Counted from the stretch's first letter, positions 43,740 to 55,369 are shown. The stretch is DNA of 62,000 bases from Cristatella mucedo (GCA_009760855.2 WPIO01000007.1:2262501-2324500); one strand, 5' to 3'. Translations and numbers: made by a program. Notes: a model not told the origin generated them from the letters alone.

Positions 43740-44790
43740 GGCGCTCTCGGACGTGAGGCTCGAGAGAAAAAGGCGGCGGAACCGTTCGTGCATTATCTTT
43801 AGCCTCCGGTCCACTCGGTCGCAGATGGGGTTTACCTACCGGACCCGTCTCGCCCCGCAGGCGCGGGCAACGTCTACACGAGGTAAAGGTCAATCGACGA
43901 GCTCGGCGCGTATTAATACGTCCCCATCCGAGTGCAATATGTAGTCCGCATTCGCGCATAGAAGATGTATGCTACCGCTCTGGTTGCGGTTTTGCTGGCG
44001 CTCTGCTGTTACGCTGGCGGTGAAGGTAAGAAATTAACCTCCGAAAATGGGATCAACCCTCTTCGCGACTAGACCTAAGTGAGGCGCCGCTGCTGCCGCC
44101 GCCGCAGCCGTCATCGCACGCCCGACGTACCGGCCGAGGCGCCCCCTCCCAGCTCGCCTGTCGTCCAGCGGGCGTCCACCACATTCGCTGTCATTCGGGC
44201 GTTCTCGCTAGCGATCGCGATTCGTCCCATGCAAACTAAATGGGATGGCGGTATCAGCAGGTCTTCTGTGCCTCGCCTGGAGTCGTCGTTCGCTTGTCGC
44301 TCGGCTGCGTCGCAGCGAACGCCGACACTCGGCAATCGGACCGATTAGGCGGCATCGTTCGCTCAGCGGCGGTTTAGCGTTGTGGGTCTGCGTAGGCCTC
44401 TGAATCGGGGGGGGGGCAGCTCTTGTAAAGAACAAGCACGTGCTCGTCATTCCCCGCCGCCCCCAAGAGCAACTTCTCGCGGAACGCGTGTGCCCTGACT
44501 GAGTATGCCAGCCAGCACTGGCTAACAAAGCGTTGCTGGCACCTACGCTTCTGCGTTACTCGTGCAGCCATTCTAAAAATCGTCACCGGGGAGCTCAAAC
44601 GCGTGCTTGCCCGACCCGCTATTGCGGCATATCTCATCGGCAATGTGGGGCGAACTCGATCGGAGAATAGCCGTAGCCCGTGACCGGTCCTCATCTTCAG
44701 CTGAGGTTATAGGCCCATGGTCAGGTCTTGGCCAGATCGGATACTGTGCCGCGATGACTGGCCAGCCGTCCATCTGCTATTTGCAAGTCT
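43740..44790 (+). promoter_or_regulatory. CpG-rich promoter region of the receptor gene
   Basis: About 1 kb with dense CG dinucleotides, in contrast to the AT-rich surroundings, straddling the predicted signal-peptide exon. CpG islands at first exons are a general animal promoter feature. No TATA box was identified; the exact transcription start cannot be read from sequence. A short G-run (GGGGGGGG) lies at 44,409-44,416. Confidence 0.5.
43965..44025 (+). CDS. TGF-beta type I receptor exon 1 (signal peptide)
   Basis: ATG at 43,965 has A at -3 and an in-frame TAG at 43,959-43,961, so it is the natural start. The 20 codons read MYATALVAVLLALCCYAGGE, a textbook secretion signal: short n-region, a leucine/alanine/valine core and a small-residue cleavage region (YAGG). 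The exon stops at GAAG|GTAAGA with one base of the next codon (phase 1), which matches the phase-1 start of the ectodomain exon at 50,106. Known receptors of this family also place the signal peptide on a separate first exon before a long intron. The link to exon 2 rests on matching phase, strand and order, not on transcript data. Confidence 0.7.
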
Positions 44791-46185
44791 TCATGTGGCG
44801 TTGCATTATAATCTTGTTGTGCTGGCATCGTAACTCCATCGGTATGGTTTCACCTACTCTCCCTCTCGTCAGTATGCAGCCTTTGTCTTGTGAAATGCAG
44901 CTAGCTAAAAGATAATAAACCGTTGAGATGTCGGTAGTGTGAAGCTGTGACTCTCTGACGCTTTCTGTGTGACCAGTTCTAAGATAAGGTAATAGCAGAA
45001 AGGGGCTCTAGTGCCCCCCTCTATTCCTCATCATGCACTTATCAGAACATGGATTTCATTTTATTTCTAGTGGTGCAGTTTCCCTTTGAATATTTTTGCT
45101 ATTTCAAGTCTCCACCCCAGCATTCGGTTTTCTGGTCAGGTTAGTCTGTAGAGTATTACCTATTGAAACTTAAAAAACAAATTGTGTGAATAGCCGACCG
45201 TAGATGCATCCAGGATTATGCCAAGGTGAGGGCTGGATTCGTTGGTTTTACTGGAGATATGCAACCATAGCAAGACCATAGAGCGTTTGGGTGGTGTGTT
45301 GCCTGAAAGTTGCTGGTTTTGTCTCCTTCCTACAATGTTGTAGTGAGGCATAGACGTTGGGGATGTCAGACTGATGTGTACTGATCCATTGAATGCAGAC
45401 TTGTCTGTAGTTGCAGAAGTGGCTGCTCAAACCGGTTTTGCTAGACTGAGTATACATTTTAATAAGGGTGTGACTCGGGAGTGTGACAGCAGAGAGTGAT
45501 GCAGGGGGAGCCTCCTTCCAGATAACAACTGAAAGAGGGTGCACGTGGCTTTCAAGCTTCAGAACCCCAGATAGCATCAGATGAACAACGAGTTGGTGAC
45601 AGACCGAGCAAAGGCCGCCGCCTGCAGAGAAAATACGGCGGACACAATTTGGTCGAACGACATCCAGCATCAGAATGGTTTCACTTTGTAGGTATGGTTG
45701 CTACCAAGGCCAGCATTGCATGGATGGCTAACCATTTGCTTCCCTGGTCCACGATGCACAACCTAGGTTGTGCAGATTATGGTTTAACCCCTGGTTTAAG
45801 CAGCCCAGAGGGCAATATCCTCTGGCCAGCAGGCCTGCCTGAGCTAACCGATCGTCGTCGGGTCGTTGGCTCCGACCTCTCACCATCGGCTCTGGACCTC
45901 TCGCCCTCCGACCTCTCACCATAGAGCAAGAGCTGTCTCTTTGCGACCTATTTTGGCCCTGCAGAAATCTATATTCTTCGATTAACCATTATTTGTCTAC
46001 TGTTGCAAATTCTGAGGTTTAAGTTAAGGACATCTAATACTTTGCCCTAAACCACTCGAGCTTTCCAACTGCTCTGGGCTCTTCCTTGAAATGCATTGAT
46101 CGTGCCTTTTACTTATCACCTCGATCCGACCGTGGTTGATGTTCGTAGTAGTGCTGCTATATAGAGCTTATAAAGCAATGCAATA
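44026..46185. other. Receptor intron 1, proximal part
   Basis: Intron sequence: GC-rich to about 44,790, then ordinary. A small minisatellite (CTCCGACCTCTCACCAT-type units) lies at 45,866-45,925. The open frames here have no known domain. Confidence 0.4.
45866..45925. repeat. Short GACCTCTC minisatellite
   Basis: CTCCGACCTCTCACCAT, then CGGCTCTGGACCTCTCGCC, then CTCCGACCTCTCACCAT: three near-copies of a roughly 17-18 base unit. Confidence 0.65.
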
Positions 46186-46189
46186 TAAT

Positions 46190-46335
46190 AATAATGATAA
46201 AGATGCATTTGTTATAGGACCATCAGAGAACTCAGTCTCTTTCCAGGCACTTTGCATTTGCTGTAAAGGAAGTATGATCGAATGATTAGTAGAAGCATGC
46301 TTGATGAACAACAAGCATAGTATTGTTTGAGGATA
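46190..46335 (-). mobile_element. LINE family B 3'-end fragment
   Basis: Reverse: AATAATAATGATAAAG tail, TATAGGACCATCAGAGAACT and TTCCAGGCACTTTGCATTTG (decayed stem-loop). Located in receptor intron 1, antisense to the gene. Confidence 0.7.
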
Positions 46336-46337
46336 TA

Positions 46338-46505
46338 TCTCCATCTATAGCTCCACAGAGTCACAAGGACTAAATGGATGTTAAGCAAGAAAGTTTTCTG
46401 TTGAGCACTTAAAGCCTAAGCAGCATTTGGTGTGCATACATTAGCCAACAAATTTCATTTCATGTAACAAAAGAAAAGTGGGAAGCATAGCTGAGTGAGA
46501 AGGGC
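46338..46505 (-). mobile_element. LINE family A 3'-end fragment
   Basis: Reverse: CTCCACAGAGTCACAAGGAC, TGGATGTTAAGCAAGAAAGT and GGGAAGCATAGCTGAGT parallel the 3' terminal region of family A. It directly abuts the family B fragment. Confidence 0.65.
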
Positions 46506-46754
46506 AGTCGAAGAAGGATCGATCCATTTCCAAGCACGTGTTCCCTGATCTGTGCCTCGAAAAACCTCCAGGCTAGAAAGTACATTGAGTGAAGGGTGAG
46601 TAATAGTATTCTTTTGCTAGAAATAGCATCTGTCTTATCAGAATTACTAGTTGCTATGGTTAGTACTAGGGTTTCTTAGGAACAGCCTAACCCTTGGGGG
46701 GTCAACTAGCTGCTGCTTAGCTTCTTTTGTGTAGTTGGGCATGGAAATAGTAGT

Positions 46755-46885
46755 AATAATACATTTGTATAGCACCTTCAAAGTCCTCAATTCCTTTCTA
46801 GGCACATTACATATGCTGTTAAAGAAGCATGATCATTGTGAGCACTGCGAGCCACAAGAGGAATTAAAATCAACATGGCTACTAG
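46755..46885 (-). mobile_element. LINE family B 3'-end fragment
   Basis: Reverse: AGTAATAATACATTTGTATA, GCACCTTCAAAGTCCTCAAT and CTTTCTAGGCACATTACATA, that is the tail and stem-loop only. Confidence 0.65.
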
Positions 46886-46889
46886 GATA

Positions 46890-47735
46890 ATAATAATAAT
46901 AATAATTCACTTGATAAAGTGCCCTCAGAGAACTCAATCTCTCTCTAGGCGCTTTACATTTGCTGTAAAGTGAAATGCAATTGAATGGTAAGTAAAATTA
47001 TGCTTGAAAAACAAACGAAATGAATAATATGGTTAGGGGTGACATGCACAGGGTCAGCATGCAAATGTGGTTAGTGGCAGCATGCACAGTGTCGGCACGC
47101 ATAAGCACATCAAAGACGAATCACAGGGACCCACTAAATGCTGTCCTAAATAGGTGTGTTTTTAGGTTCCTTTTAAATGTGGTCAGGTCAGGGGATGTTT
47201 TGACGCAGGTCGGGAGTGAGTTCCAGGCTTTGGGAGCATATGAACTAAATGCACGGTCTCCAAAGGATTTAAGGTTTGTACGAGGTATTTCTAGACTGTT
47301 GGATTCCGAAAAGCCGGTGGTACGATGCTTGGCCTGATGGGGTAGTATATCTGACAGATAGGCTGGAGCCATAGAATGAAGGGACCTAAAAGTGAGTGAC
47401 AAAACCTTGAAGTCAATCCATTACTTGACTAGTAGCCAGTGCACGTCGGCGAGAAGTGGAGTAATGTGGCAACTGCGACGCTCACGACAGACAAGCCTAG
47501 CTGCAGAGTTTTGCACAAGCTGCAATCGCCTGATCGCACATGCTGGTAGGCCAGTAAGCAGTGAGTTGCAGAAGTCGAGACGGGATGTCATGAATGCATG
47601 AACTAACTTGGACGTGGTATCTTTATCTAAACAAGCCCGAATTTTAGCAATGCTATGAAGCGGAAAATAGGCAGATTTGACTGTGGAGCTGATATGGTCG
47701 TCTAACGAGAGGTCGCTATTCTGTAAGGCAGTAGA
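46890..47735 (-). mobile_element. LINE family B copy, well preserved
   Basis: Reverse copy: (ATA)n tail, an almost perfect stem-loop (AAAGTGCCCTCAGAG ... CTAGGCGCTTTACA), then coding for FRSLHSMAPAYLSDILPHQA through WNSLPTCVKTSPDLTTFKRN (47,121-47,402) and LQLVQNSAARLVC upstream. About 95% like the 36.6-kb copy by eye, so these are two of the younger insertions. Confidence 0.9.
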
Positions 47736-48000
47736 GCAAGCAGAGTAGCAGCAACCACTGCCAGATGTGCCATAGTCGGTAGTAGGAGGGAAGGTGTCGT
47801 TGTGGAAGTGAGTTGCGATCTAGGACCTGCAGAGCAAAAACTTTGGTCGTCAACGGTCTTCAGGCAGGGTAGGAATGGAACAGCTAATGTATTGCCCTTA
47901 TAGGACCTGAACGCATGAGGAGGCTGAAACTGGTGCAGCAAGCAGAACGCATGAGGAGGCTGAAACTGGTGCAGCAAGCAGTTCGGCTGTTGGAAGGAGG
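47735..48000 (-). mobile_element. LINE family A fragment
   Basis: Reverse: pieces of the LLHQFQP / RSYKGNTLAVPFL / LKTVDDQSF blocks, damaged, and joined without a gap to the family B copy. Contains two 36-bp tandem units. Confidence 0.65.
47909..47980. repeat. Perfect 36-bp tandem duplication
   Basis: The 36 bases beginning GAACGCATGAGGAGGCTGAA occur twice head to tail (47,909-47,944 and 47,945-47,980) with no differences seen. It is inside the LLHQFQP coding block of LINE A, so it is a local slippage or repair product. Confidence 0.85.
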
Positions 48001-50105
48001 CAAGCCGCTGGTAATGCTGTGGCTGATTCCGGCCTGTCGGCTCTGCCGACCTCACTGTATGATCTTAGTTGAGGGGGGCTTGTGGCTGGCTACTTGTACA
48101 GTAGTGGTACCTGACTGAGACCTTGAACCGGTTGCCTGTGCAATTCTAAGAACCCTGCTTACCAAGTAGTCGTAGATATGCAAAAGTCATCAAGCCTCGG
48201 GTCTTTAAAAAACATCTGGCTGTCACTCTATTACCCTCTTATGGGGAATCAGCGGTTCTGGTTGGCTGCTTCTCAGGACCCAAGAGCTGCATGTGCATAC
48301 TAGTGCTCCATGTGCATGCACAGGCCCTTCAGCAGCCCAGAGCTGCTAATGGGCTGCTGCTGCTGGTTGCACACCTGTCGACCGTCGGCATCAGGGACTC
48401 TGCTGTTCTAGCCTTGTTACTGATTAGCTAGGGTTAGGCCTTTGATTCTAGGCAATACACAGTTCGGAGCGTGACTAACGAGCCCCGGGGTGGGGCCCCC
48501 TGGGGACCGACCTGAAGGAGTGATGGTGCATATGCAGGTAGCTTAGTGGGTCGGTAGGGGGTTGGGCCTGCAGCTGTCGTTACGATTGGATGCCCCTGTC
48601 AAGGTCTGTCTGTCTATCGTCTGCCTGCACGTCTATAGGGATATGGGTTTTTTCAAGTCCAACAGTGGTGTCTACACTAAGCTTTTGTCTGTCCTGCCTC
48701 TCTTTGGCATCTCTCCTTGGCTTCATCCTGGCTGCACCCACGTCTTGATCCGTGACGATTTGCGGCGTTCAGGCAAAAGACAGATTCTTGTCCTTGACAG
48801 ATTCTTTGGCTTAGGCCATCTGGACGAAAGGCTGCCTCAAATGTGTGCCTGCTATAGTTAATGCAGTATTGTGTGAAATGGGTTACTAGCAACATGAGCT
48901 TTAGTTCGTTGCGGTTGCCCCAAGAAATGACCCCGGTTAAGGTGATGGCACTGAAGCAAAATCGACTGTAGTAGGGTCCTTTGATCCGCCTGTGTCTTGT
49001 GACCGCCTTGTCAGCCTGCTGCCGGTTCTTTTTTTGGGCAACATATATGATAAAACCTGCAGCACTTCTGATTGTTCTGCATAGTTATGAAGCTGGAGCA
49101 CGGTATCCTTACGGGCAGATGGCAGTAGTCTCCTACCTGACCATAGATATAGCTCCCAACCTGATCACGGCTTAGGTGAGCTCGCCAGAAGAAATCGCCG
49201 AATGAGAAGAAAGGCTAACGAAGCGACAGTCCGAGAGCTCAGCTTGTCCATGCTTTTCATCAAATCGCGAGTGTTTTGAGCCAGCTTGGTGTGTGCTTCA
49301 GCTCCTCCCCCCCCCCCTAGTCTTCTCGAGAGGGCAGCTCTGTTTTGCGACCTTGACTTGGTCTTTTGGCATTGGCATGTATTCTGCCTCCCAACCGTGG
49401 AGGCTTGCAGTGAAATGCCACCGTGAAGGCTCCGAGCTCTGACCATTCAAGCCTAACTTCAGCTCGGCCTCGTCTGCCCTTGTCTAACATGTGTTTGTCC
49501 CGCAGAAGAAGAAGCACTTCTTCCATTCGTCTGCTGGGTGCATGTACTGTTGTGGCGGCCGGCCAGCGTTTGCTCAGGAATCGGTTGGCCGGGCAAGAAC
49601 AGGAGGCAACTTGAAAGTTGCATTCACGAATCTCGAGCCAGTCGGTCTGAGTGGGATCGACTGGGAGTGATTTGGGGGGGGGGCAAAGAGCATATCGTGA
49701 CGTGTGCATATAGCAGCTGCAAGCTTGCTGCTGCATGCATACCGTATAGGCAGTGTGCTGGGAGAGCTGTCGGTGATGATTAAGTGCTTGACGTTCGGTC
49801 GCCTGCCAGCTTGCTGTGCAGGCTGGCCTGCTAGACTTTAGCCGCGACGATAAGGCCTGTTCTTTTTTATCTGCTTTTGTTTTGCTCACTCGCAGAAGCA
49901 AAATAGGCAGATATCTCTTGAGGTTCAGCCAGGTCCGATATATTTTCACCGCAGTTTGTGGCTGGAGAAGACAGGTGCTTTCATGCCCTATGCTTGAATC
50001 AGCGTCGGGTGCTGGTGGTCTTTTCCGTAACCATGCAGAGAGTGCCACCAGCGTAGACCGCCAGCTGCTTTTGTTTTGCTTGGCACTTTTGTATTTTTCC
50101 TTTAG
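48000..50105. other. Receptor intron 1, distal part
   Basis: Moderately GC-rich intron with several short frames and no known domain. Homopolymer runs include a C-run (49,306-49,317) and a G-run (49,674-49,682). The 243-codon minus frame at 49,317-50,048 overlaps the intron just before exon 2 and has no recognisable domain, so I treat it as chance. Confidence 0.4.
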
Positions 50106-50211
50106 AAAAGGAACTGAAATGTTACTGCACGAGCTGTGGAGCCAGGGACACCTGCACTACCAGTGGTTTCTGCATAGCCTCGATCGTCCAAGGCATAGGC
50201 ATGACCTATAG
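50106..50211 (+). CDS. TGF-beta type I receptor exon 2 (ectodomain, first half)
   Basis: Acceptor TATTTTTCCTTTAG then 106 bp, leaving at TATAG|GTATGTG. Entered in phase 1 and left in phase 2. It encodes KELKCYCTSCGARDTCTTSG then FCIASIVQGIGMTY. The pattern L-x-C-x-C-x-x-C ... C-x-T-x-G-x-C is the diagnostic N-terminal half of the activin-receptor three-finger domain, which binds TGF-beta superfamily ligands outside the cell. Five cysteines here plus five in the next exon give the ten of the family. The motif is closest by eye to TGF-beta/activin type I receptors, but BMP-type cannot be excluded. It joins in frame to either 57,595 (completing AG|C, serine) or 57,819 (AG|A, arginine). Confidence 0.88.
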
Positions 50212-51560
50212 GTATGTGACAGGCTTCGTTTGTATGCCTCATTGTATCGTTAACGCTTTGGGCTCTATCGGCGACCTCCTTTAAGAAAGCATGACTGCTG
50301 GCCGGGGGGGGGGGTTGTGCAATGCCTGCAATACCAGAACTGCAATGTCATTCTGCTGATGTTTTGGGATGATGCTTCCGGAGCCAGCTAAAGGAACCGG
50401 CCGTACTTCGGCAATGTCAGTGCGATGTATTCTGTCAAGAGGTCGCAGCTGCTTAACTTGGTGCCAAGAATGCACTCGTTGGCGGGGCGAGATTAGACAG
50501 CAATGTGCCTCGGTCCTGTAACTCCCGTGCTAGAGACACCGAAGAAAATGGGATGCTTGATTCGTTGTACGGAGCCTCACGGTGGCTGTTGAATATATGC
50601 TGCTGCATTCGTTCATTCGCGCAGACCGTTTTACAGCCGAGCAACTGGCTGGTGAGCACGGAAGCGAGATCCTCCTGGTAGCTAACTCCTTGAGCGTCTT
50701 CACCACCTTTTCCCAGTAACTGCTCAACTAGCTAGTTGTCTCCCTGTTATTGGACTGGCTTTAGGTGACGTGCCGTGGTCATCGTAGTCGTGCTGGGTGG
50801 TTCTCTTCGGCTCGACCAAAGCCATAGTTAATCCCTTGGCTCTGAATTATCGTTCTGCCAAGGTTCTTTTATTTGCATGCATACCTTCTGTGACAGGCTG
50901 GGTAGCCATGCCTTTTGCGACGGTGAACTGAACCCTCTGGCACCGTGTTCTCTCTTGGCCTAATCTGACTTTTACAATCAGTCATGATAATGCCATTCCG
51001 ATCTGACTAGCTCTTGCAGGCAAGTGCAGTATTTCTTCTCTGCCTTTGTGTACTACATAGGAGCAATATGTTGTTGACTTAGTGTGTGAGTTCGGCAGGA
51101 GTCGTGAGTAGCTTATTTTGGGGCTGGGAGTAGTAAGTAGCTGGGCTGGAAGAAGGCTGGTATGCTTTTCTGTGCAGTCACAATGGCTGCCAGACCTAGG
51201 GCAGACGAAGGGTGGCAACGTTCGTGCATGTAGCTTACTTAACACGTGGTAGCTGTAGTTCGCTTTCAAACAAAATGGTGCTTACGCCACATACCTCCTT
51301 GCCGTTCCAAATGTTACCACGCAGTCAGCATGTAGTTTGCAATCTATTTCTGTTTAGCAATACCGGACAATGCCAAGCTGTCGGTTGGGTTAAAAATCAC
51401 TGCCTAATTTACATCCGGCAATTTTTTGTATTGAATTCAGGTTCAGCACAATGTGCAAACTCGGTGCGTTCCTTTTTTGACCTTGTGTAGCGCAGCCTTC
51501 CGGTATCATACCTTTAGGATCTTATTCGGCCAGATCAAGTTTTGCAGCCTCGTCGGTATT
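50212..51560. other. Receptor intron 2, proximal part
   Basis: Unique intron sequence; no exon or repeat recognised. A G-run lies at 50,305-50,314. Confidence 0.4.
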
Positions 51561-51564
51561 AAAG

Positions 51565-52400
51565 CAGGGCTACAGCTGTGTATCTATCAGGTGCATTAAA
51601 CGATTTCCTAGCTTGTGCTTGGCAATTTCATCGGCAAGAAGGAAAATGTAAATTATGAAATGAAGTGGGCCAAGTATGGATCCCTAGGGTACCCTGTACT
51701 TTGGAGGCTCCCCTTACGACTGACTGTTGCCCATTGACGTCAATGCTCTTAAAGTTCTCCACTGGGATAGGCCTTAAACCATTGCAGTGTAGTGCCAGTG
51801 ATAGTCAGGTGAGACAAGAAGGACTTAGTGATCAATCGTATCATATGCTGCCGAAAGATTTGCAAAACAAGCAATGGAACTCTTCCTGAGTCTGTATTCC
51901 TGACAAGGTCGTTATACACTCCCAGCTGTGCTAACTCTGCACATTTGCTTGACTGGAGCTTGCTAGGTTTGATATTACAGTTTAGCTGGTTTGTCAACAC
52001 TTGTTCTAGGGTCCTTTATAGGAACGGCAGTAGTGAAACGGAGCGATGTTGCTTTGGTTTTCCTGGTCTGGAGTTGTCTTCTTAATGAGTGGCATTTTAG
52101 AAAGATGCTGGGCTAAGACCTGAGGCTAAGGACATATTTATTATGTTCGATTCGAGATACTTCGATGAATTGTGGATGAGTCCAACGGGGGTGTTACCGT
52201 GTGGATACTCTCCGGTCATATTATCTAATTGGCAAACAAGCTAGATAAGCAATCTGATAGATTGCTGCAAGGATCTCTAGGTCATGTGCTAATTAGGGAT
52301 CGCCTAATGAGCCGGTTAATGGTCGGCAATAGCATTGTTGGATTGTACACCTGTGATTCGACTATGTTTTTATGGAAGCTGGAGTTGGTCTTCTAGCTTA
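51565..52400 (-). mobile_element. LINE family B internal fragment
   Basis: Reverse: GCTTGGCAATTTCATCGGCA (YADD neighbourhood), GTATGGATCCCTAGGGTACC, CTCCACTGGGATAGGCCTTA and TTAGTGATCAATCGTATCAT (A-motif region), TTTTAGAAAGATGCTGGGC. It parallels the 31.7-kb fragment. Inside receptor intron 2, antisense. Confidence 0.6.
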
Positions 52401-53115
52401 GATTGGTACGACTTATATTAGTACTGTTTGCCAGTCGTTGTACACGTAGTCCTGAACGTTTGTATGCTGTCTCATGCTTAGGCATAGGTTGCCTAGCTAG
52501 TTTGAAGTCTTCGGTAAACTATAGACCATGTGTGCAATGGCGTGTAGTTAAGCAGAAGAATAAACCCATGAAGAGCATAGGCTGTTGTCGTGCTGTAGTA
52601 TTCCACCAGCAAGAGCAGGTCGGACTATTGAGCAGAAATGGTGACAAAGATATTTTCGTACAGACAGCATCAATATTAAGGGCCTTGGTTTCACAGTATT
52701 AGTACGAGTTTACAGCATGCAGTCAATCGTTGGATATATGTCTGGTCGAGTTTGTCACCATTGTTATGACTGAGGTCATGCACATTAGCCGGAAGAGAAA
52801 ACTGAATCACTCAGTGTACCTAATTTGCCTCTTAAGGGGTCAGTTGAGTCCTCAAAATCAATGTTAAAATCATCCACCACGAGTAAGGGATCATTTATGG
52901 CACTCATTGAACTGAGATCAGAAAACTGAAGCAAGGGAAGATAGGGTTATAGCCATCAGTGGCAACTTGCCATCAAATGGACTCAAAACAACAGATTCGT
53001 AAGACTACTTTGAGTTGACTGCAAACAGTTGGTGAAATTGAGGGAGGAATGGGTGGCAATGGCAACTCCTCCATCAATTTTGATTGATCCATGGTTAAGA
53101 AACAAAGAAAAGCCT
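52400..53115. other. Receptor intron 2, middle part
   Basis: No exon recognised; some low-level similarity to LINE polymerase sequence may extend into it. Confidence 0.35.
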
Positions 53116-53118
53116 GTA

Positions 53119-53262
53119 GTGCTGAGCTGGTTTAGTCCAGTGGTTAAGGTGCTCGCCCCGACCAAGGTCTGGCTGAAATCGTCGGCTCGAGCCCAGAGGC
53201 ATATGCGAAGCGCCTGTATGGAGATTAAGTTCTCTTGGGGCGCTATACAAATGAATTATACT
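53119..53262 (+). mobile_element. SINE-1 copy, best preserved
   Basis: Forward: GAGCTGGTTTAGTCCAGTGG then TTAAGGTGCTCGCC (A box), GTCGGCTCGAGCCCAGAGG (B box), then GAAGCGCCTGTATGGAGATT and AAGTTCTCTTGGGGCGCTAT ACAAATG. tRNA-related head plus a body ending in GCGCC ... GGGCGC, the same terminal stem-loop as LINE family B. About 145 bp, sense to the receptor gene, in intron 2. Confidence 0.88.
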
Positions 53263-53769
53263 ATATTATGGCATCGGCTATGGTCAGCAGATTTTAGCCA
53301 GGTCTCCAACAGGTCAGGAGCTTTGTCAGGGATTATAGTAGGCATGATAACCTCTTAGTAAGTCACATCAGTGCTTGAGTGAGAGCCCGGCAGATGGCAT
53401 GAGACAATTTTGGAAATACCGAACATACAGCCAGTACCCGGTTTGCGAACTCGTGCAGAAGTGTGCTAACCAACAATGCATTAGAGTGATGATAGCAAGC
53501 AAAAATGGGCATGCACGATCGCACCGAATGATAACTTTGCTGTGGCTCCGCAGAGCTATAGTCACAGTAAGCTCATCTGCTGAAGCCTTGGCCATTAGGG
53601 TGATGAGGGCACGCAGACTAAACCGCATATTGATTCTTACTCAGCGTCGTCAAAAACAAGCAAATATGCTCTAAACAGGTCTTAGCTATGCTTGTACCAA
53701 CTTCGGTTGTCGGAAAATTCTGCAACGGTTTGTTGAGCTATCACCGGGGAATGATTCTAATCATGCCTG

Positions 53770-53898
<129 letters not shown>

Positions 53899-54721
53899 AC
53901 AAGCGCATGAAATACTACAGGGCGGAGGCGTTTTCGTGCTGTGAATAGTCTTGAATTTACTTGCGAAGAGCCTTCCGGTAAGCGATCCGGTGTTGGCATT
54001 ATATGTCAACCACGAGTGCACTTATTGAATTATTAGATAATACGATGTTTCACTTCCCAGAATTCTGCATGAGTATTTAAAACCTTTGTACTAACCTTCT
54101 GGTGGACTTGTGAAAACTGGTGAAATATGCCTGTCCGATAGCCATTAAGAGCTCCCTCGTGTAAAATGCAGTATCGGGAGGTGTGAGTACGAAAGGGAGG
54201 ACTGAGACAGTGGAAGTGGTTTGCAGGAAGATGGTCGACCGATAGTTAGCAGGAGCATTTCCGACCAGCTCGCTACAGGTTTGGGCCACCTGTTGTTGTG
54301 CTTGATCAGCTTGGCTGAGTGATTGACAAATGGTATCAACGTCCAGTCCCCACCTTGGTGTTTGTTAACGGTTCCCGACCTCGAGCATGACAATCGCCTT
54401 GGCCATCTTCCAGACCGAATGAGGCATGCCTGGGTGCTGGGATGTTTATCTGGAGATTTAGCATCCCAATTACTGTGTACAAGCAACTGGACTCTTTTCT
54501 GGCTATTGTCAGTTTCTTTCAGCTTGTTTGGCTCCCAACCGAGCATAGGCCAAGGATAAGGCTAGCCATGAGTCCGGCTAATTAAGTCATTGCATCGACA
54601 GGTGAACCCAGTTCGATCTGGTTTTAGAATCATGGCACACCGGCTTTCAGATGGTTATCAGATGTACCGACACCACTTACCTGGTTGAGGGGCTTTGTTA
54701 TGGTATGCCTTCCAAGTCACG

Positions 54722-54790
54722 TGTAAAGCGCCTATAAAGAGATTTAGCTCTCTGAGGGCGCTCGATCAGGTGTATTATTATTATTATTAC
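54722..54790 (+). mobile_element. LINE family B terminal stem-loop only
   Basis: GTAAAGCGCCTATAAAGAGA, TTTAGCTCTCTGAGGGCGCT and a TATTATTATTATTAC tail; the rest of the element is absent, so this is an extremely 5'-truncated insertion. Confidence 0.75.
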
Positions 54791-54914
54791 TATCATTATG
54801 ACTTGCTCAATTATTGAGCCTTGATCACTGCTTCTTTTTGAGCAAGTGGCTTTTACTTAGAGGTCAAGCCCCCCAGCTGCTCAAATACATAGCTTCGGAA
54901 TTTGTATGTCGTTC

Positions 54915-55150
54915 ACAGGAACTGTGCATGCTGCCACTAACCACATTTGCATGCTGACCCTGTGCATGTCACCCCTAGCCATGTTATTTATTTTGTTTGT
55001 TTATCAAGCATGATTTTACTCACCATTTCAATTGCATTTCCCTTTGCAGCAAATGTAAAGCGCCTAGAGAGAGATTAAGTTCTCTGAGGGCACTTTATCA
55101 AGTGCATTATTATTATCATTATTATTGTTATTATTATTATTATTATTATA
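54915..55150 (+). mobile_element. LINE family B 3'-end copy
   Basis: Untranslated 3' region (GCATGCTGCCACTAACCACA, TGACCCTGTGCATGTCACCC), stem-loop (AAAGCGCCTAGAGAGAG ... GAGGGCACTTTATC) and a long (ATT)n tail. Confidence 0.85.
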
Positions 55151-55369
55151 GGATTTGCCACCCCACCGGGTACCTTATTAAATCCTATGCATGTCTGGCT
55201 GGCTTAGTTACTGTTTGAAAGCTGGCCCCTAGCATTGCATTCTCTGCCAATACTTGAATTCAATGCCTTGAAAGCTGCACTTTCACAGTAAGACTGTTGC
55301 GTGTGTACAGCGACCTTCTCAGAAATCCAGACTTAGGAAGAGTCTCTCTGCTTGTTCTGCTAGAGCTCA

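Noticed and set aside
44208-44694. Two overlapping 106-codon minus-strand frames in the CpG island
   Set aside because: Arginine-rich chance frames in CG-dense DNA, with no splice sites or domain.
49317-50048. 243-codon minus-strand frame just before receptor exon 2
   Set aside because: No domain, no splice-site support, includes a poly-C/G run, and lies antisense in an intron of a well-supported gene.
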